From Rhabdophis nuchalis (Eukaryota > Chordata > Lepidosauria > Squamata > Natricidae), in NCBI GenBank assembly GCA_039707465.1, contig CM077644.1, forward strand, positions 141,546,462 through 141,610,461: 64,000 nucleotides of DNA. The letters are read 5' to 3'. This document shows positions 1 to 10,864 of this stretch, piece by piece. Position 1 is the first letter of the stretch, and each line of letters opens with the position of its first letter. The position numbers and the translations under genes are program-made. The notes beneath the pieces are model-generated. The model was not told the DNA's origin. It was given only the letters and a program-made list of their open reading frames with translations, and made no database searches.

Positions 1-1164
1 AACTAAATTAAATGAGGTTCAAAAACAGATCACTCAGCTCGAATCAAGATAGAAATAGAGCTACTGAGAGTTGCAAATTTGATGAGTTAAGAACTGAGGG
101 AGATGGAAAGAATATTTTTATCAATTTCTCTCTTCCTTCAGTTCAAAATTGCCTTCCTTGGGCAAAACGGAGTACCCAAATCTAATTCCAGGAGGGGACA
201 GATTTGGAACAAGAAAAAAAATACCTTCGAAAGAAATTATAGGCAATCAGAATTAACAACAAAAGAGGAGAAATGATAGATGGCCACAGGGAAGACAGAA
301 TGGCCTCCTGGGGTTTGGTAGATATGCTGGACAGAGGCAGGAGTAGGATCTGAGCATGGTGGCATCAACCAGGCCAGGAAAACTCAGAAGGGTATGGAGA
401 AGTATCTGACAGCAATGACTATGGCAAAAGGGAAACAGTAGCACGCAGCACAGAGTAGATCAGAGGTGTCAAACTCAAGGCCTGCAGGCCAAATCCAGCC
501 CGTGGGTTACTTAGATCTGACCCATGTGGCCACCCTGGAAACAGGGTAGGACCGGCTCACTGTGCCTCTGCCAGTGAAAACAGTTCAGGAGGGCTGTGTG
601 CAGAGAGCTGGAGGCAGCTGCGGCCGAAAACAGAGCGCACCCCCTCCTGCACTCCATTTTAGCTGAAGGAGGCCATCGCAGCTGAAAATGTGCCGGGCGA
701 GGTCTTCCCCTCAGAAGCTCCATTTCGACCTGGGTGAGGCCTGCGCAGGCCTAAACACAACTGCAGAGGGGTGCACATGGCTAAGAGTCTGGAGAGGAGA
801 CTGCTTGCTAGATAAGTGACCCAGTGTGGCAGGTTGGGGCAATAAACAATTGTGGGGAGTATGACGTATTTCAGTAGGTTAGGAAGGCCTTGGGTGGTCT
901 TAGGCAGGGGGCCTGTTTGATCACTACCCCCCCCCCCCGGGAAGGAGAGTAGGTCAAAATCTATGATGACAATGCATCTGATCAGAAATGCTATATTGAT
1001 GCTATGATGTTTATTAACTGGGGTTTTATTATTAAAGTATGCATGTATTAACATATTATTATATATAAACTATTAATAATGTATTAATATTGTGCTGCAA
1101 CACAAGTGGGTACCAAACCAATCTTTAGAGTGAATTGCTACTTTTGCCTCCTTATTGTTTAGAA
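1..1164. other. Intergenic DNA with an old hAT-type fragment
   Basis: I see no convincing gene here. From about 462 the sequence resembles the left end of a hAT family seen elsewhere in the window (GTGTCAAACTCAAGGCCTGC, as at 1812), but I cannot find its right end or a target duplication, so it is probably truncated. There is a C run at 926-938. The open frames at 253-444, 511-723 and 659-1054 carry no recognisable domain. Confidence 0.5.
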
Positions 1165-1252
1165 CAGGGGTCTCCAACCTTTGCAACTTTAAGTCTGAAG
1201 GACTTCAGCTCCCAGAATTCAGACTTAAAGTTGCAAAGGTTGGAGACCCCTG
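1165..1252. mobile_element. Palindromic hAT MITE, 88 bp, 8-bp TSD
   Basis: The element begins CAGGGGTCTCCAACC and ends with the reverse complement, and its two halves pair over most of their length, so it is a near-perfect hairpin. It is flanked by GTTTAGAA at 1157-1164 and 1253-1260, an exact 8-bp target duplication typical of hAT transposition. A longer relative sits at 62457-62604. Confidence 0.9.
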
Positions 1253-1806
1253 GTTTAGAATGCCTTGCAAGGTTGATATTGGTTTGAAACATGTTAACCT
1301 GAGTATGGAAAAACAAAGGGACGGTAAATAGTAGCTGCTTGGAAAGTCAGAAAGATGGCGTGGGAGAAAACTCACCAGTTTTCATGTTTCCATCTGGTAA
1401 TGGGAACATGGCATACTCAAAACTCCAAAGATGTCCATTGACCCAAAAATTTGTCTATATTGTAGAATAAAATTCCACAGTCACAGTCAGAAGCAACAAG
1501 TAAAGTTTAATCAGCAAAAATGAATGTAGGCCGACTTACACAACTATATAACTCTAGATAACCACTAGATGGCAGTAAAGGGATGCCAAAAATCCACTTT
1601 TAACTAACTTCTCTGGGCCATCCATATTTTTAAGCTCCAGATCTGGTAGCTGTAGGGTCAAATCCTTGAAATTCCTCCCCCACCCCGCCCTCACCACCCA
1701 GACTGGCTGCAACAGTTAATGATTTGAGAAAAACTTTCCTGAAAAACTCATCATAAGAAATGCAGATTTTTTTTTGCAGTCTGTGGCAAAATTCATGATT
1801 CTAGTT
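1253..1806. other. Intergenic DNA, nothing recognised
   Basis: No gene-like open frame, RNA gene or clear repeat end was found. The stretch is AT-rich unique-looking sequence between two hAT elements. Confidence 0.5.
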
Positions 1807-3039
1807 CAGACATGTCAAACTCAAGGCCTGCGGTCCAGTTGCAGCCCACCATGTGGTTAGATATGCACCCTGCAAAAGGTGCATTTGTTAAGCTGGCAGT
1901 GTTCTGACCCAGCCTGACCCAGCCAGAAGTCTCCTCTCAAAGAAGCCCCCCCTCTTTATTTACACCTTGTGAATTAACTGCATTCACCCACAAAGTAAAG
2001 GCAAGAGTCCTGCAATAGGCCCATATTAGCTTGTTATAATAATTGCAAGTGTGTGAGCTCCCAGAAGAAAGCCTGCAAATTAAATCAATTCAAATAAACA
2101 AACCTCAGGTCTGGCAAGGCAATCTTTGTCGCACAAAACACAATGCACAAAGTTTCCAGAAATGCGAACAATTGCCTGCTATGACCATTACTCCTGCTCT
2201 ATTTATTTCCCAGCCAGGGAGGGGCCATTCAGCGTCCACATTTCTTTTGCTTCCCGAGTCGGCTCCTTGTCTTCCGTTGTTCACCTCTCCTAGCTGCTCT
2301 GTGCATGCATGAATCTGGAACCGGCCCAGCTGTTCGTCCTCCTCACTCATCTCTGACCCCAAAAACAGCTGCCTCTTCGGTAGCTGGGAAATGCCAGGCA
2401 GCCCTGGCTCTATCATTGGGTCCGATGCTGAGCATCCATCAGAGCTTTCCCCAGGCTCCAAAACTGGCCCAAGTTCTTCACCAACCATCGTCCAAGTCCA
2501 AGCCACAACAGGCAGTGCCTGGCAGCAGTTGCAACTTGTTGGCCTCACCCCACCTGACCTCGCAGAAGCGATCGCGCTAAGCAACTTGCAGCAGTAGCAG
2601 CACACAAAATCGATTGCATCAGGGGGGACAGACGCTGGACAAGCCGCAGAGGCTTTTGAGCAATAACTACAGGTTGGGAGCTTTAAATTCAGTTCTGCCC
2701 TTGTCTTCGGGAGATAAAACTGTGTTAGGAGAGCTCTCCTACCATTAAAATGGGACAAGCCATTGCTGCCGCATTTGGGGATCTGTGTTGCGGAGGGAGA
2801 GCAAAGCCACAGGCAGGCAGGGAAGTCTTCAGCCTAATTTTCTACCAGAAACAATTCAGAGGCTTCATTTATAGTCCCACCCCCCGCACCCCTGCGATAT
2901 GATTCTGGCAGTGTGGGTGAGTGCTGGGAGGGGAGTGATTTGGAAAATTAGGCCGAAGCCTGCCCATGCCAGTTTGAGGGCAGACTCGATCTAATTACAT
3001 CTGTGATGTGGCCTGTGGGCCTTGCGTTTGACATGTCTG
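1807..3039. mobile_element. hAT-like element carrying a nested solo LTR
   Basis: The ends form an inverted repeat: CAGACATGTCAAACTCAAGG at 1807 and its near reverse complement ending GACATGTCTG at 3039. The interior has the GGCCTGCGG/GGCCTGTGGGCC pattern shared by the 52284 and 60711 elements. The flanking octamers (TTCTAGTT and ACTTAGCC) do not match, so the target duplication is missing or decayed. A solo LTR occupies 1900-2510. The long open frame at 2105-2758 on the minus strand runs from the LTR into hAT sequence and is probably not a gene. Confidence 0.65.
1900..2510 (-). mobile_element. Solo LTR, TG...CA, 5-bp TSD GGCAG
   Basis: The repeat starts TGTTCTGACCCAG and ends AGCCACAACA, and is flanked by GGCAG at 1895-1899 and 2511-2515. 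A diverged second copy of the same family is at 13087-15611. A TTTATT near the left end reads AATAAA on the minus strand close to the presumed 3' end, which suggests minus orientation. No internal retroviral coding region adjoins it, so it is a solo LTR formed by LTR-LTR recombination. Confidence 0.8.
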
Positions 3040-3133
3040 ACTTAGCCACTGTAAATTGTTCCACCCCAACCCAGCCCCAATGAGCGGCATGGAGTGGGCC
3101 ACACCCACCTGTGGGTTGTCATAGTCTTACTCG

Positions 3134-4449
3134 TTCCTCTACTTCTCTCAACCTGGTCAATCCTTTCCTTCATCTCACCATTCAATGGCATCTCATGTCC
3201 AAAGGTTCTAGTAAAAACTAAATAACAGCTGCCAACCCTTGCGTCTGCCCATTCATGTGGCAATGCTTTCAGAAGTGGGCACTGCAGCGTTTCAGTGAAG
3301 CTGTAATCTGACTGCTGGCCAGTAGATGGAGCTTATGGGTCACACTAAACTCCACTTTTTTAGCACTTACACCAGATAGAATGTGCTCCAACAGTAAGCA
3401 AGGAGAGTTTCCAAAGGAAGCTGCAGAATTTCATTAAAAGCAATTCTAGCATAATGCTTATATTTGAAGGTAGGTCTGGGCGGATGCTTCCCTCCATTGC
3501 TGGTTGAGCGGGTGCTGTTGAATAGCTAGGGAGTCACAAGGGCAGCTTCCTCTGACTTCTGTAAAGAAATGTAGACCTCCCATGGATTTAGGCAAGATTC
3601 AGAAAGTAGACAGCTTCTGAAGGAGCAGCCTGCTGCATTACATCCATTTCATCTCTCTAATGCCGGATGAACAGAAATTAAACTGTGGGAAAGTTCAAGT
3701 ACTGGAAGACACGCTTAGGTTTTTATAAGCAGTAGGCCGCCATCTTCTACACCTGGGGTTGGAACAGCTTTAATGTCTTCAATTAAATTGTAGAACTTCC
3801 AATTAAGAGGCAAAGTTCTAGTGATCAAAAATAGTCTGCATTCAGAAATCAACTGAAGCAGTGGTGGGTTTCAAAATTTTTTAGAACCTCTTCTGTAGTT
3901 GTGGCCTGCTTTGTGGCTTGCTGGCCATGTGACCAGGTAGGAGTGGCTTGCCAGCCATGTGACCGGGTGGGCGTGGCCAACTTGTAAAATGTGGTGAAAC
4001 TCACTTAACAATGCTCTTGCTTAGCAACCAAAATGTTGGCTCAGAAACTCTGGCATTTGAAGCACGCAAGTCTTAAAGCTGTCAAGTTACAAGACCCTTG
4101 CACCCCTAACCCTTTAGGGAAAAAACCCCCAGGGATGTTCAAACTTGACAGCTTTAAGACTCGTGGACTTCAACTCCAGGAATTCCTCCTCTTGCTCTTC
4201 ATCTTGATGATGGATGGACGGGCGGGGGGAGGGAGCTGGAACCGGTTCTAAAGGGCACTGTAGATTTGTGGAACCTCTTCTATAGAAGAGCTTAGAACTG
4301 GCAAGAACCCACCCCTGAACTGAAGCCTCTCTAAGAACCTCGGCATATTCACACAGAATCCAAGGGTTCTCAGGAAGTCAGTTTGAACAATCCTACATCA
4401 ATGCCTCTTTTGAGGAGTCTAGCCTGCAGTTGCTTAATGGTGGAAACTG
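3134..4449 (+). repeat. Direct repeat copy A (about 850 bp without its insert)
   Basis: This block matches 10865-11811 in the same orientation with only scattered differences by eye. Copy A contains a hAT MITE (3859-4317) that copy B lacks, and lacks the 88-bp MITE in copy B. The two copies flank the hAT-derived gene at 8902-10533. It may be a local segmental duplication or two members of a dispersed family; the sequence alone does not decide. Confidence 0.85.
3859..4317. mobile_element. hAT MITE, 459 bp, 8-bp TSD AACTGAAG
   Basis: The termini are CAGTGGTGGGTTT and AACCCACCCCTG. The flanks are AACTGAAG at 3851-3858 and 4318-4325. The paralogous block at 11690 has a single AACTGAAG with no insert, so the boundary and the duplication are confirmed by a natural empty site. 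The interior is non-coding. Confidence 0.93.
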
Positions 4450-4907
4450 AGGAGAGTTTTATATATAAAAAGGTTTTTATATGCTCAGAGCAGTGGTGGG
4501 ATACGCCCAGTACGACCAGTAAGGGTGTACTGGTGCTTGGGAGCACCAGGTACTGTTCCGGTATGGTGCTCCAGAGGGCCCACCTGCCAGCCTGCCCGCT
4601 CTCCTTACCATGCAACTGGCCCTTTGAGGGCAACCATAATGCTGATGCAGCCCTCAATTAAATTGAGTTTGACACCCCTGTTTCAGTCTTGGCCTGTCAT
4701 GGACGATGCAGAGAAACTAGAAAAGGGCCCGTGCAGTTCACTCCTTTGCAAGTTTGGTCAGAAGCTTTTAGGAAGTGTTTATCCAACTATCAGAGTCACA
4801 CTTCATGAAGATGATATTGTTATCTACAAATTAAAATCTGCTTTTCCTCAAAAAGGAGAAAAATATATCTGTAAAGCCTTTGTAAAGAGCAAGGAGGTTT
4901 AACAAAC
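4450..4907. other. hAT-type fragments and unassigned sequence
   Basis: From 4494 the sequence resembles the family at 57793-58093 (CAGTGGTGGGATACGCC, then GGTGCTCCAGAGGGCCCACC). The tail TTGAGTTTGACACCCCTG at 4663-4680 looks like the right end of another hAT family. The open frame at 4525-4902 runs through these pieces; its last 70 codons resemble no protein I know. Confidence 0.5.
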
Positions 4908-4915
4908 AACTAGAA

Positions 4916-5499
4916 TAAGGTGACCAGACGTCCCCCTTCTGGCGGGACAGTCCCGGTTCACCAGCAGATGTCCCGCACCCCGCCACCTCTTCAAAATGTC
5001 CCACTTTTTGCAGGCAGGTGGTGGGCGCGGATAGCTGAGAGTGCCGGCTTGGGCGGGGAGGGCGTCGTGGCCGAGGAGAGGGGGGGCGCATGCTCTGGTG
5101 CGGCATGCGCCTGCGCAGAGGGCTTTGGGGCCGAGGAGAGGGGGGACGCTCCGGCGCGGCGCCCTCTTTAAAGGCAGCGGCGGCGGCCCAGCCCAGCGGT
5201 GCTGAGAGCCGCTGGCTCGGGCGGGAAGGGGGAAGGTGGCCTGAGGCGGCCGCTTTCAGCTTGGCCCATGATGGGCTGACAGCAGCCAGCTCAGGCCGCC
5301 TTCCCCCTCCCCACCCCAGTCGGCGGCTCTCAGCGCCACCGGGCCGGGCCACCGCCACTGTCTTTAAAGAGGGCCCTGCGGGGGCAGATGGAGCGCACCC
5401 CTGCCCCCAATGCCCTCTGCGCAGGTGCGTTCCGTGCCAGAGCGTGCCCCCCCCCCATCGACGGTGTCCCTCTGGGAGTTTGAAAATCTGGTCACCTTA
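4916..5499. mobile_element. GC-rich hAT-like element, 584 bp, 8-bp TSD
   Basis: It has 13-bp perfect terminal inverted repeats, TAAGGTGACCAGA and TCTGGTCACCTTA, flanked by AACTAGAA at 4908-4915 and 5500-5507. The 8-bp duplication points to hAT, but the terminal sequence differs from the CAGKGG ends of the other elements. The interior is CpG-rich with internal inverted segments and can look like a CpG island or coding DNA. The frames at 4831-5358 and 5090-5500 are by-products. Confidence 0.85.
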
Positions 5500-5507
5500 A
5501 ACTAGAA

Positions 5508-8500
5508 CCTCCAAATTCCTTGTCAGAAGGATGAAGAGATTTTACAGAGTGTCCTATCATATACTAAATAATGAAAATTCTCCTCAGGCTTTCAGAACCA
5601 TGTTATATTGCAATATGAAAACCCCATCTTACATTCTGTACCTCATAAATGGTAAATATTCTAGTTAATATTTTTCTCATCTGTTTTGATGGCAACTAGG
5701 CAAAGAACATATCTGCAAAGAATATGTACAAAAAATCATTGTGGTTTCTTTAACCCATCATCAGATGGAAAAGAATATGCCCAGACAGACATTCAATAAG
5801 TGCAAACTTCTTTAGTTATTTGATAAAGAAGCCGCTAATGAATCTATGTCTGATGCAGGTTAGAGGAGAAAATCCTCACCACCTTCCAGCTGCTATGGTT
5901 ATGTTGCAGGCAAATATTCAATAGATCAAAAAGAACATGCTACAAGCAGAGCATATGCAGTACAGCCATCAGAAACAGACAGTATACATTGATGGTATCC
6001 CAAATGAACATATTCAAGAATAACAAATATACCTGAAAAGCATAGCAACTGGTTTAATCCCCAAAGCAAATTTTTGCTAGCTATCCAAGCCTGTAAAAAG
6101 ACATTCTTAACAGATTGGATGGGATTGGATGGGATAATCAGTAGTAAGATGTGAAGCTGCTGCCCTGTAGCTAGCAATTTTGCATACAAAGATTAGAGAA
6201 ATGTTCCCTTTGTATCAGCTGTGCAGACCTTAAATTACAACCTTATTGCTATTTCCTCAAATCTTGCCCAGCCCATCAAATAACTTTTGAATTTGCAAAA
6301 CTAGCACATTAAAATCCAATATATTTAACCAATCCTGCCTCAAATCCATTCCATGTATCTTGGAAATACATCCCTTCAACGTTTACATGTAGCTTTGCTA
6401 CGTGATGCAAGATTTACTAAGACAAATGACACAATGTTCAACTAACTGAACTGAATACATTTTATTAATAGGTAGAGAATGCGTGTATTATAAAGATACT
6501 GAACAAGTATTGGTTTTCACTTTAGACAATATTCACATGATTGGTAGTAGTGCCATGTCTTCCTTTCATCCATGCAGCTCTTAATACTCACAGCTTCTGA
6601 TCATTAATTGAATCTAAAATATATGCCTAGTTTATCGAAGTGGCCCTCTTAAATACAGGGATATTTTCCATGGTAAAAGTATTCCCATTATGTCTGTCAG
6701 TTTTCCTTGGCTTCTCTAGCCCCATCATTCTGAGTCAGCATTCTGTGTGGTCAGGATGTCTACACTTCCTAATAGCGCTAGAGTAGACCTATCAAATCTC
6801 TGTTGCAAGCATTTGGCTGATGATAGCAAAGGATGAGAGATTGTGGTTTGTTTGGTGTTGGTTTGTTTTGGTATTTGTATTTCTTTATTGCCATCTAGTG
6901 CTGATCCAATTTTCTGCAGCCCAGATCTGGCAACCTTAATCTTGAAAGCACTGGGGAAAGCTGTTCAATCAAACCATCTTTTTTGCTTATTAGATGACTG
7001 TTAAAGACACAGAAGTTCTACCAAGAAGAAGGTGGAATCCTAGGTATATTTTCCTGGGAGAAAACCCAAATGAATTCTAAAAAGAGGCAGAAATAGATGT
7101 GTATTTCTTCCCTCCCCCCCCCCCCCCCATATATGGAGAGAGAGACATTGGTTGGTGTACACCGAAGTCTCCTTGGTATGATACACTTTGTAAAATGAAT
7201 AAAATCTACATACCTGGCTATTTCCAAGTTGAACGTAGCTGTATTTTCTCTACAAGTAGCTTTTTGCATTTGTACAAAAAATTGTTCCTGCTTGATTATG
7301 TCAAACAGGGGAGGACAACCCGAAATCTTCAAGAAGATGCTGAGAAATGTAATGTTAGCAAGAGCTTTCACCTGTAAAAGCTTAAGGAAAAACCCAAATA
7401 GTGACTGGCAGTCATTGATACCACTTGTATTGCTGTAAACTAAACAAAAATACTTTGCAAAGCACGAACTGCCAGTAGTGATGTTTATGCTACTACCACC
7501 ATAAAATAACAACAAAAATATTTTGAAAAGCAAAACCAGAAATGATTGGGCAAAAGGGAATTCCAGCAGGCATCAGTATCAGATCACTCAAGGCAGAAGC
7601 TTCAGCAGTGACTATAGAGGAGACCTTTCTCCAAGCTAAAACTTGTCTTTCTACTCTCGGTATCCTAAAGCACTTGAAGCACTTATTTTATTTCAATCCC
7701 TAAAGGAAATGCTGGCAGGGACTTTGCAAGCATGGATATTATATGTTCATTCATTGATTGCTCTTTCTAGGTTTCCCTACTGTGATTATTATACTTCTGC
7801 TGATCACTAGTCTCCACCACTGAAGAGTTGTTTGACACGATTCTACAAGGCCATGTTTATCACAGGATTTAAAAGTTCAATACTTACCTCTCCCATTTTG
7901 ATTGAAAGCCCTTAGTGCTCATGGGAAACAGTGGATCACAATTATCTGGGAGGAGTCAGCACACCAGGAGACAAATTACTGAGGTTAAAAAAGAGGAAGG
8001 CAGCAAGGGTGGAATCTTGAAGTTTGCTTGGATGCTGTTGTGTCTTCTAGGTTTTTCTCTCTCTCTCTAATCAAGTGGTGACCTTGGGTGTAGGGAAGGC
8101 TTTTTTTGCTATGAAGTGTTGTCTTCAATCTAGAACTGCAAAGAAAGTGAGTATGAGGATTTGGGGAGTATGCCGTGCTATTGGGAAGGGATGGCTCTGT
8201 GGGCTAACAACCCCTTGTGACCTTTCCAAAGCAATTTGCAGCCTTTAATGAGAAAATGATAATAATAGGCTCAACTTTGGGTTGTATAACTTGCCAAATG
8301 TTGGGTTGTATTGAATTGCTTGGTTCTTTAGCATTTGCAGAATTGATATAGTTTGTAGGCACAACATAACTAAAGAACAGGTAACATTTTCTTTCTTACA
8401 AGTAGAAATTCTGTGAATGTAATGGCTGCATGAGCAGCCAGAAGCAGGTTGGAAAGTGCTTTCTTATCACAGTAGCCATAGGAAAAACTTTGCTTGTTAA

Positions 8501-8700
8501 AAACACAGCACAGGTACCTCTTAACCCAAAATGATAGCCCTTCATGGGAAAGAAATGTTTGTTATAGAGACTCTGGTTCCATCTTGGATATACCCCCTAT
8601 AATGGAACTTATCACTGAGTGGAACTGCAATAATACGAAAAAGAGGTCTTTGACTTTAATATCATTTTAACACAGAATTTAAAATTTCAAATTGTAGCAG
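5508..8700. other. Intergenic DNA, no gene recognised
   Basis: I see no exon with splice signals and no recognisable protein. Minor features are a C run at 7115-7129, a duplicated GGATTGGATGGGAT motif near 6118-6140 and a short (CAG)n at 8695-8713. The frame at 7018-7533 (minus) has no known domain. Confidence 0.5.
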
Positions 8701-8901
8701 CAGCAGCAGCAGCTAAAAGGATCAAGCAGTCAGCCTGGATGGCTGTATTGTTAGAAGAAATGTAAAGCTTTGGTAAATTGGTACCAAGATCTCAGCTGCA
8801 GAAAACGAGTTCAAACACAGGCTGTGTTTAATATATGGTTTGCTCCAGGAAAGGCTTTGCCTTCACTTAGTTATATGTCTGTTACTTTTCAGAGTGATTC
8901 C

Positions 8902-10533
8902 ATGGCAAATCAATCAAGACGATCTACAAAGCTCTCTCCACGCTGTTCTTTCCTGACCTCAAAGGATGAGGCACAGGCCCCTGACGTTTCTGCTTCATCT
9001 TATCACCCTACAAGACAAACTCACGCAAAGCCATTGAATGTGTCCCGATGCCGTCGCTCAGAATCCTTTGTCGCGCCAGATTCAATCGTAGTGACTCTGC
9101 TCCAGGCCTTGGCCCAGACAGGAGTCCCACTTTCGGAGGCAGAGCTCTTTGAGGCTCTTGTGCGGCAGGCAGGCGCTAGGCGCCCACTCCCCTCCCTTGC
9201 ACAGCTCTATCGTAGCTTCCTTCCTGCCCTGAGACGACAGCATGAATCGGCTCTTTGTCACAGCCTTCGGCATCAGGATGCCTTTGTCTTCCTTCACGAG
9301 GCTACCACAGACGACGGACGGATGGCCCTTGGCCTCTCCCTTTTGCCGCTTAATAGACTTGGGCAATCTCCACTGCTTCTTGGGATTGAGATCCTGGAAC
9401 AGTTGAGCCGTCCCTTAGTGGCTCGTACTGTAGCCCGTATGCTGAGTGAAGGGCATGTTTTGTTCCACCAGGTACTGGCTGTGGTCACTTCAGGGGGTGT
9501 GCCTATGATCCAGGCCTTCGCTGCAAATGGGATTTTAGGTGCGGTGTTGCCAGCTGCCCTTCATGTTCCTTGCTTGTACCATCAGTTGGAGTTGGTGATG
9601 GAGCTATGGCAAGATAAGTTAGAAAGGCTGGTTTCACTGCAGAATCTTCTGGAAGAGACGTTTGGACGGCGTCCAACTCTCCGTCACCATTATGCACTAT
9701 TCCTGAAAGAGCATGAACTGAAGCTGTCCCTCCCCGTGTGCAATAGGCAGGCTGGCCCTGAGGTTTGGTTGGAGAAAGCAATAGGCATTGCAGACCATCT
9801 CCCAGTTCTGAGGGAATTTGTAGCAATTGATGAAGTCGAGGGACCCATTATGGCAAAATTGCAGAGTATCCTAGAGGAGAATGACAAGGAACTTGTGGCA
9901 GAAGCCACTTTTATAGCTGAGCATGCCCAAGGTCTGCTGGCCACGGCACGGCTTCTCCACCAGACAGGTGAGCCCCTGGCCCACAGAATCTATGGAGAAC
10001 TAGATTCCTTGCGAGTTTCTTTCTCCTATCACTTGGATGCAAGACTGGGGCCCAACACAGAACAGCATCTGACTCTGTGCCCACCTCAGTGGGCACAACA
10101 GTTTCGCGACATCTTAGCTCAGAGCCTGAGTCACCTGGAGCACTTGTTTGACTCCCATCCTGCGATGCCCATCTACAAAGCAGTGCGGGCACTTGATCCC
10201 AAGCAACTGGGGGCTGTAGGATGGAGCCAGATAGAGCAAGAGCAGGGGATCCCTGGCCTATTGGGGGTGCCAGAAATGGAATGGTTTCGGTATCAACGTT
10301 TGGCTGAAGCAGCTCCTGCTGACATCTCCCTGGCTCAGTGGTGGGAGGCACAAGCTGAGCAGCTTCCTGTGCTGAGTCCACTGGCCCGGCGATACCTCTG
10401 GCTGCCTGTCTGTTCTCCCAAGTCTCCCTTCCTCCCAGGAGGTTTCTTCAACCTACCAGTGGCTGAGGATGGCTTTACACAGGAAGGTGCACGTCTCTTA
10501 TGCATGCTTAGGTATAACCGCAAGCTCCTTTAA
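8902..10533 (+). CDS. hAT transposase-derived protein (candidate domesticated gene), 543 aa
   Basis: An intronless ORF of 543 codons that I cannot assign to a named gene. Residues 62-113 resemble the helical region of CGGBP1-type hAT proteins (VTLLQALAQTGVPLSEAELF ... LYRSFLPAL). Residues 131-150 fit the first RNase H strand, 194-230 the second strand with the hAT CLYH (C-x-x-H) motif at 224-227, 431-436 the DPKQL motif, and 480-543 the C-terminal dimerisation region (WWEAQ ... LSPLARRYLWLP ... MLRYN). The positions expected for the three catalytic acids appear changed: H132 in LHEATTDDG, S197 in VVTSGG, and SPKSPF in place of the S-E-R motif. I see no N-terminal BED finger. The start at 8902 is chosen because TTACTTTTCAG just before it could be a splice acceptor; an in-frame ATG at 8875 is the alternative. 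AATAAA lies at 10684. Transposase ancestry is well supported, host function is inference. Confidence 0.8.
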   Translation: MANQSRRSTKLSPRCSFLTSKDEAQAPDVSASSYHPTRQTHAKPLNVSRCRRSESFVAPDSIVVTLLQALAQTGVPLSEAELFEALVRQAGARRPLPSLAQLYRSFLPALRRQHESALCHSLRHQDAFVFLHEATTDDGRMALGLSLLPLNRLGQSPLLLGIEILEQLSRPLVARTVARMLSEGHVLFHQVLAVVTSGGVPMIQAFAANGILGAVLPAALHVPCLYHQLELVMELWQDKLERLVSLQNLLEETFGRRPTLRHHYALFLKEHELKLSLPVCNRQAGPEVWLEKAIGIADHLPVLREFVAIDEVEGPIMAKLQSILEENDKELVAEATFIAEHAQGLLATARLLHQTGEPLAHRIYGELDSLRVSFSYHLDARLGPNTEQHLTLCPPQWAQQFRDILAQSLSHLEHLFDSHPAMPIYKAVRALDPKQLGAVGWSQIEQEQGIPGLLGVPEMEWFRYQRLAEAAPADISLAQWWEAQAEQLPVLSPLARRYLWLPVCSPKSPFLPGGFFNLPVAEDGFTQEGARLLCMLRYNRKLL

Positions 10534-10683
10534 TTGACTACTTCTGTGTAATTTGTCCAGGACCGGATAGCATTCACTTGGAATGGTGCAAAACCTCTAG
10601 TGTTTGCTTTGGTACTATGATAATTTTAAATATTTGTCTTGTTAATTAGATGGAAAGTCACAAAGTTTCCTGATTGTAAAAAT

Positions 10684-10689
10684 AATAAA
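10684..10689 (+). promoter_or_regulatory. Possible polyadenylation signal of the hAT-derived gene
   Basis: AATAAA lies 151 bp after the stop codon, in an A-rich stretch. It is plausible as the mRNA 3' end, but AT-rich DNA makes chance matches common. Confidence 0.4.
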
Positions 10690-10864
10690 AATATCACCTG
10701 CATCAAATATTTCTTGTCCCTTCCCTTTTTGGTGGTGAGGATAAAGGGAGATCAGTGCAACTTGAACTATGAGCATGAACACTACAGTGGGAATTGAAAA
10801 TGATTATGCTTGAAAATAAGAGTTGGGTCATTGTCTTTCGGTGGTTTTATGGATACCAGCAGTA

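Noticed and set aside
2105..2758. 217-codon minus-strand frame
   Set aside because: It crosses from a solo LTR into hAT sequence past the GGCAG target duplication, so it cannot be an ancestral coding unit, and it shows no domain.
1807..3047. 8-bp target duplication for the hAT-like element
   Set aside because: TTCTAGTT and ACTTAGCC share too few positions to count.
4683..4902. Possible coding remnant (last 70 codons of the frame 4525-4902)
   Set aside because: The residues look protein-like, but I match them to no family and see no splice sites or conserved motif.
4831..5500. Pro/Arg-rich frames in GC-rich DNA
   Set aside because: They lie within a hAT-like element with exact 8-bp duplications; GC-rich DNA has few stops.
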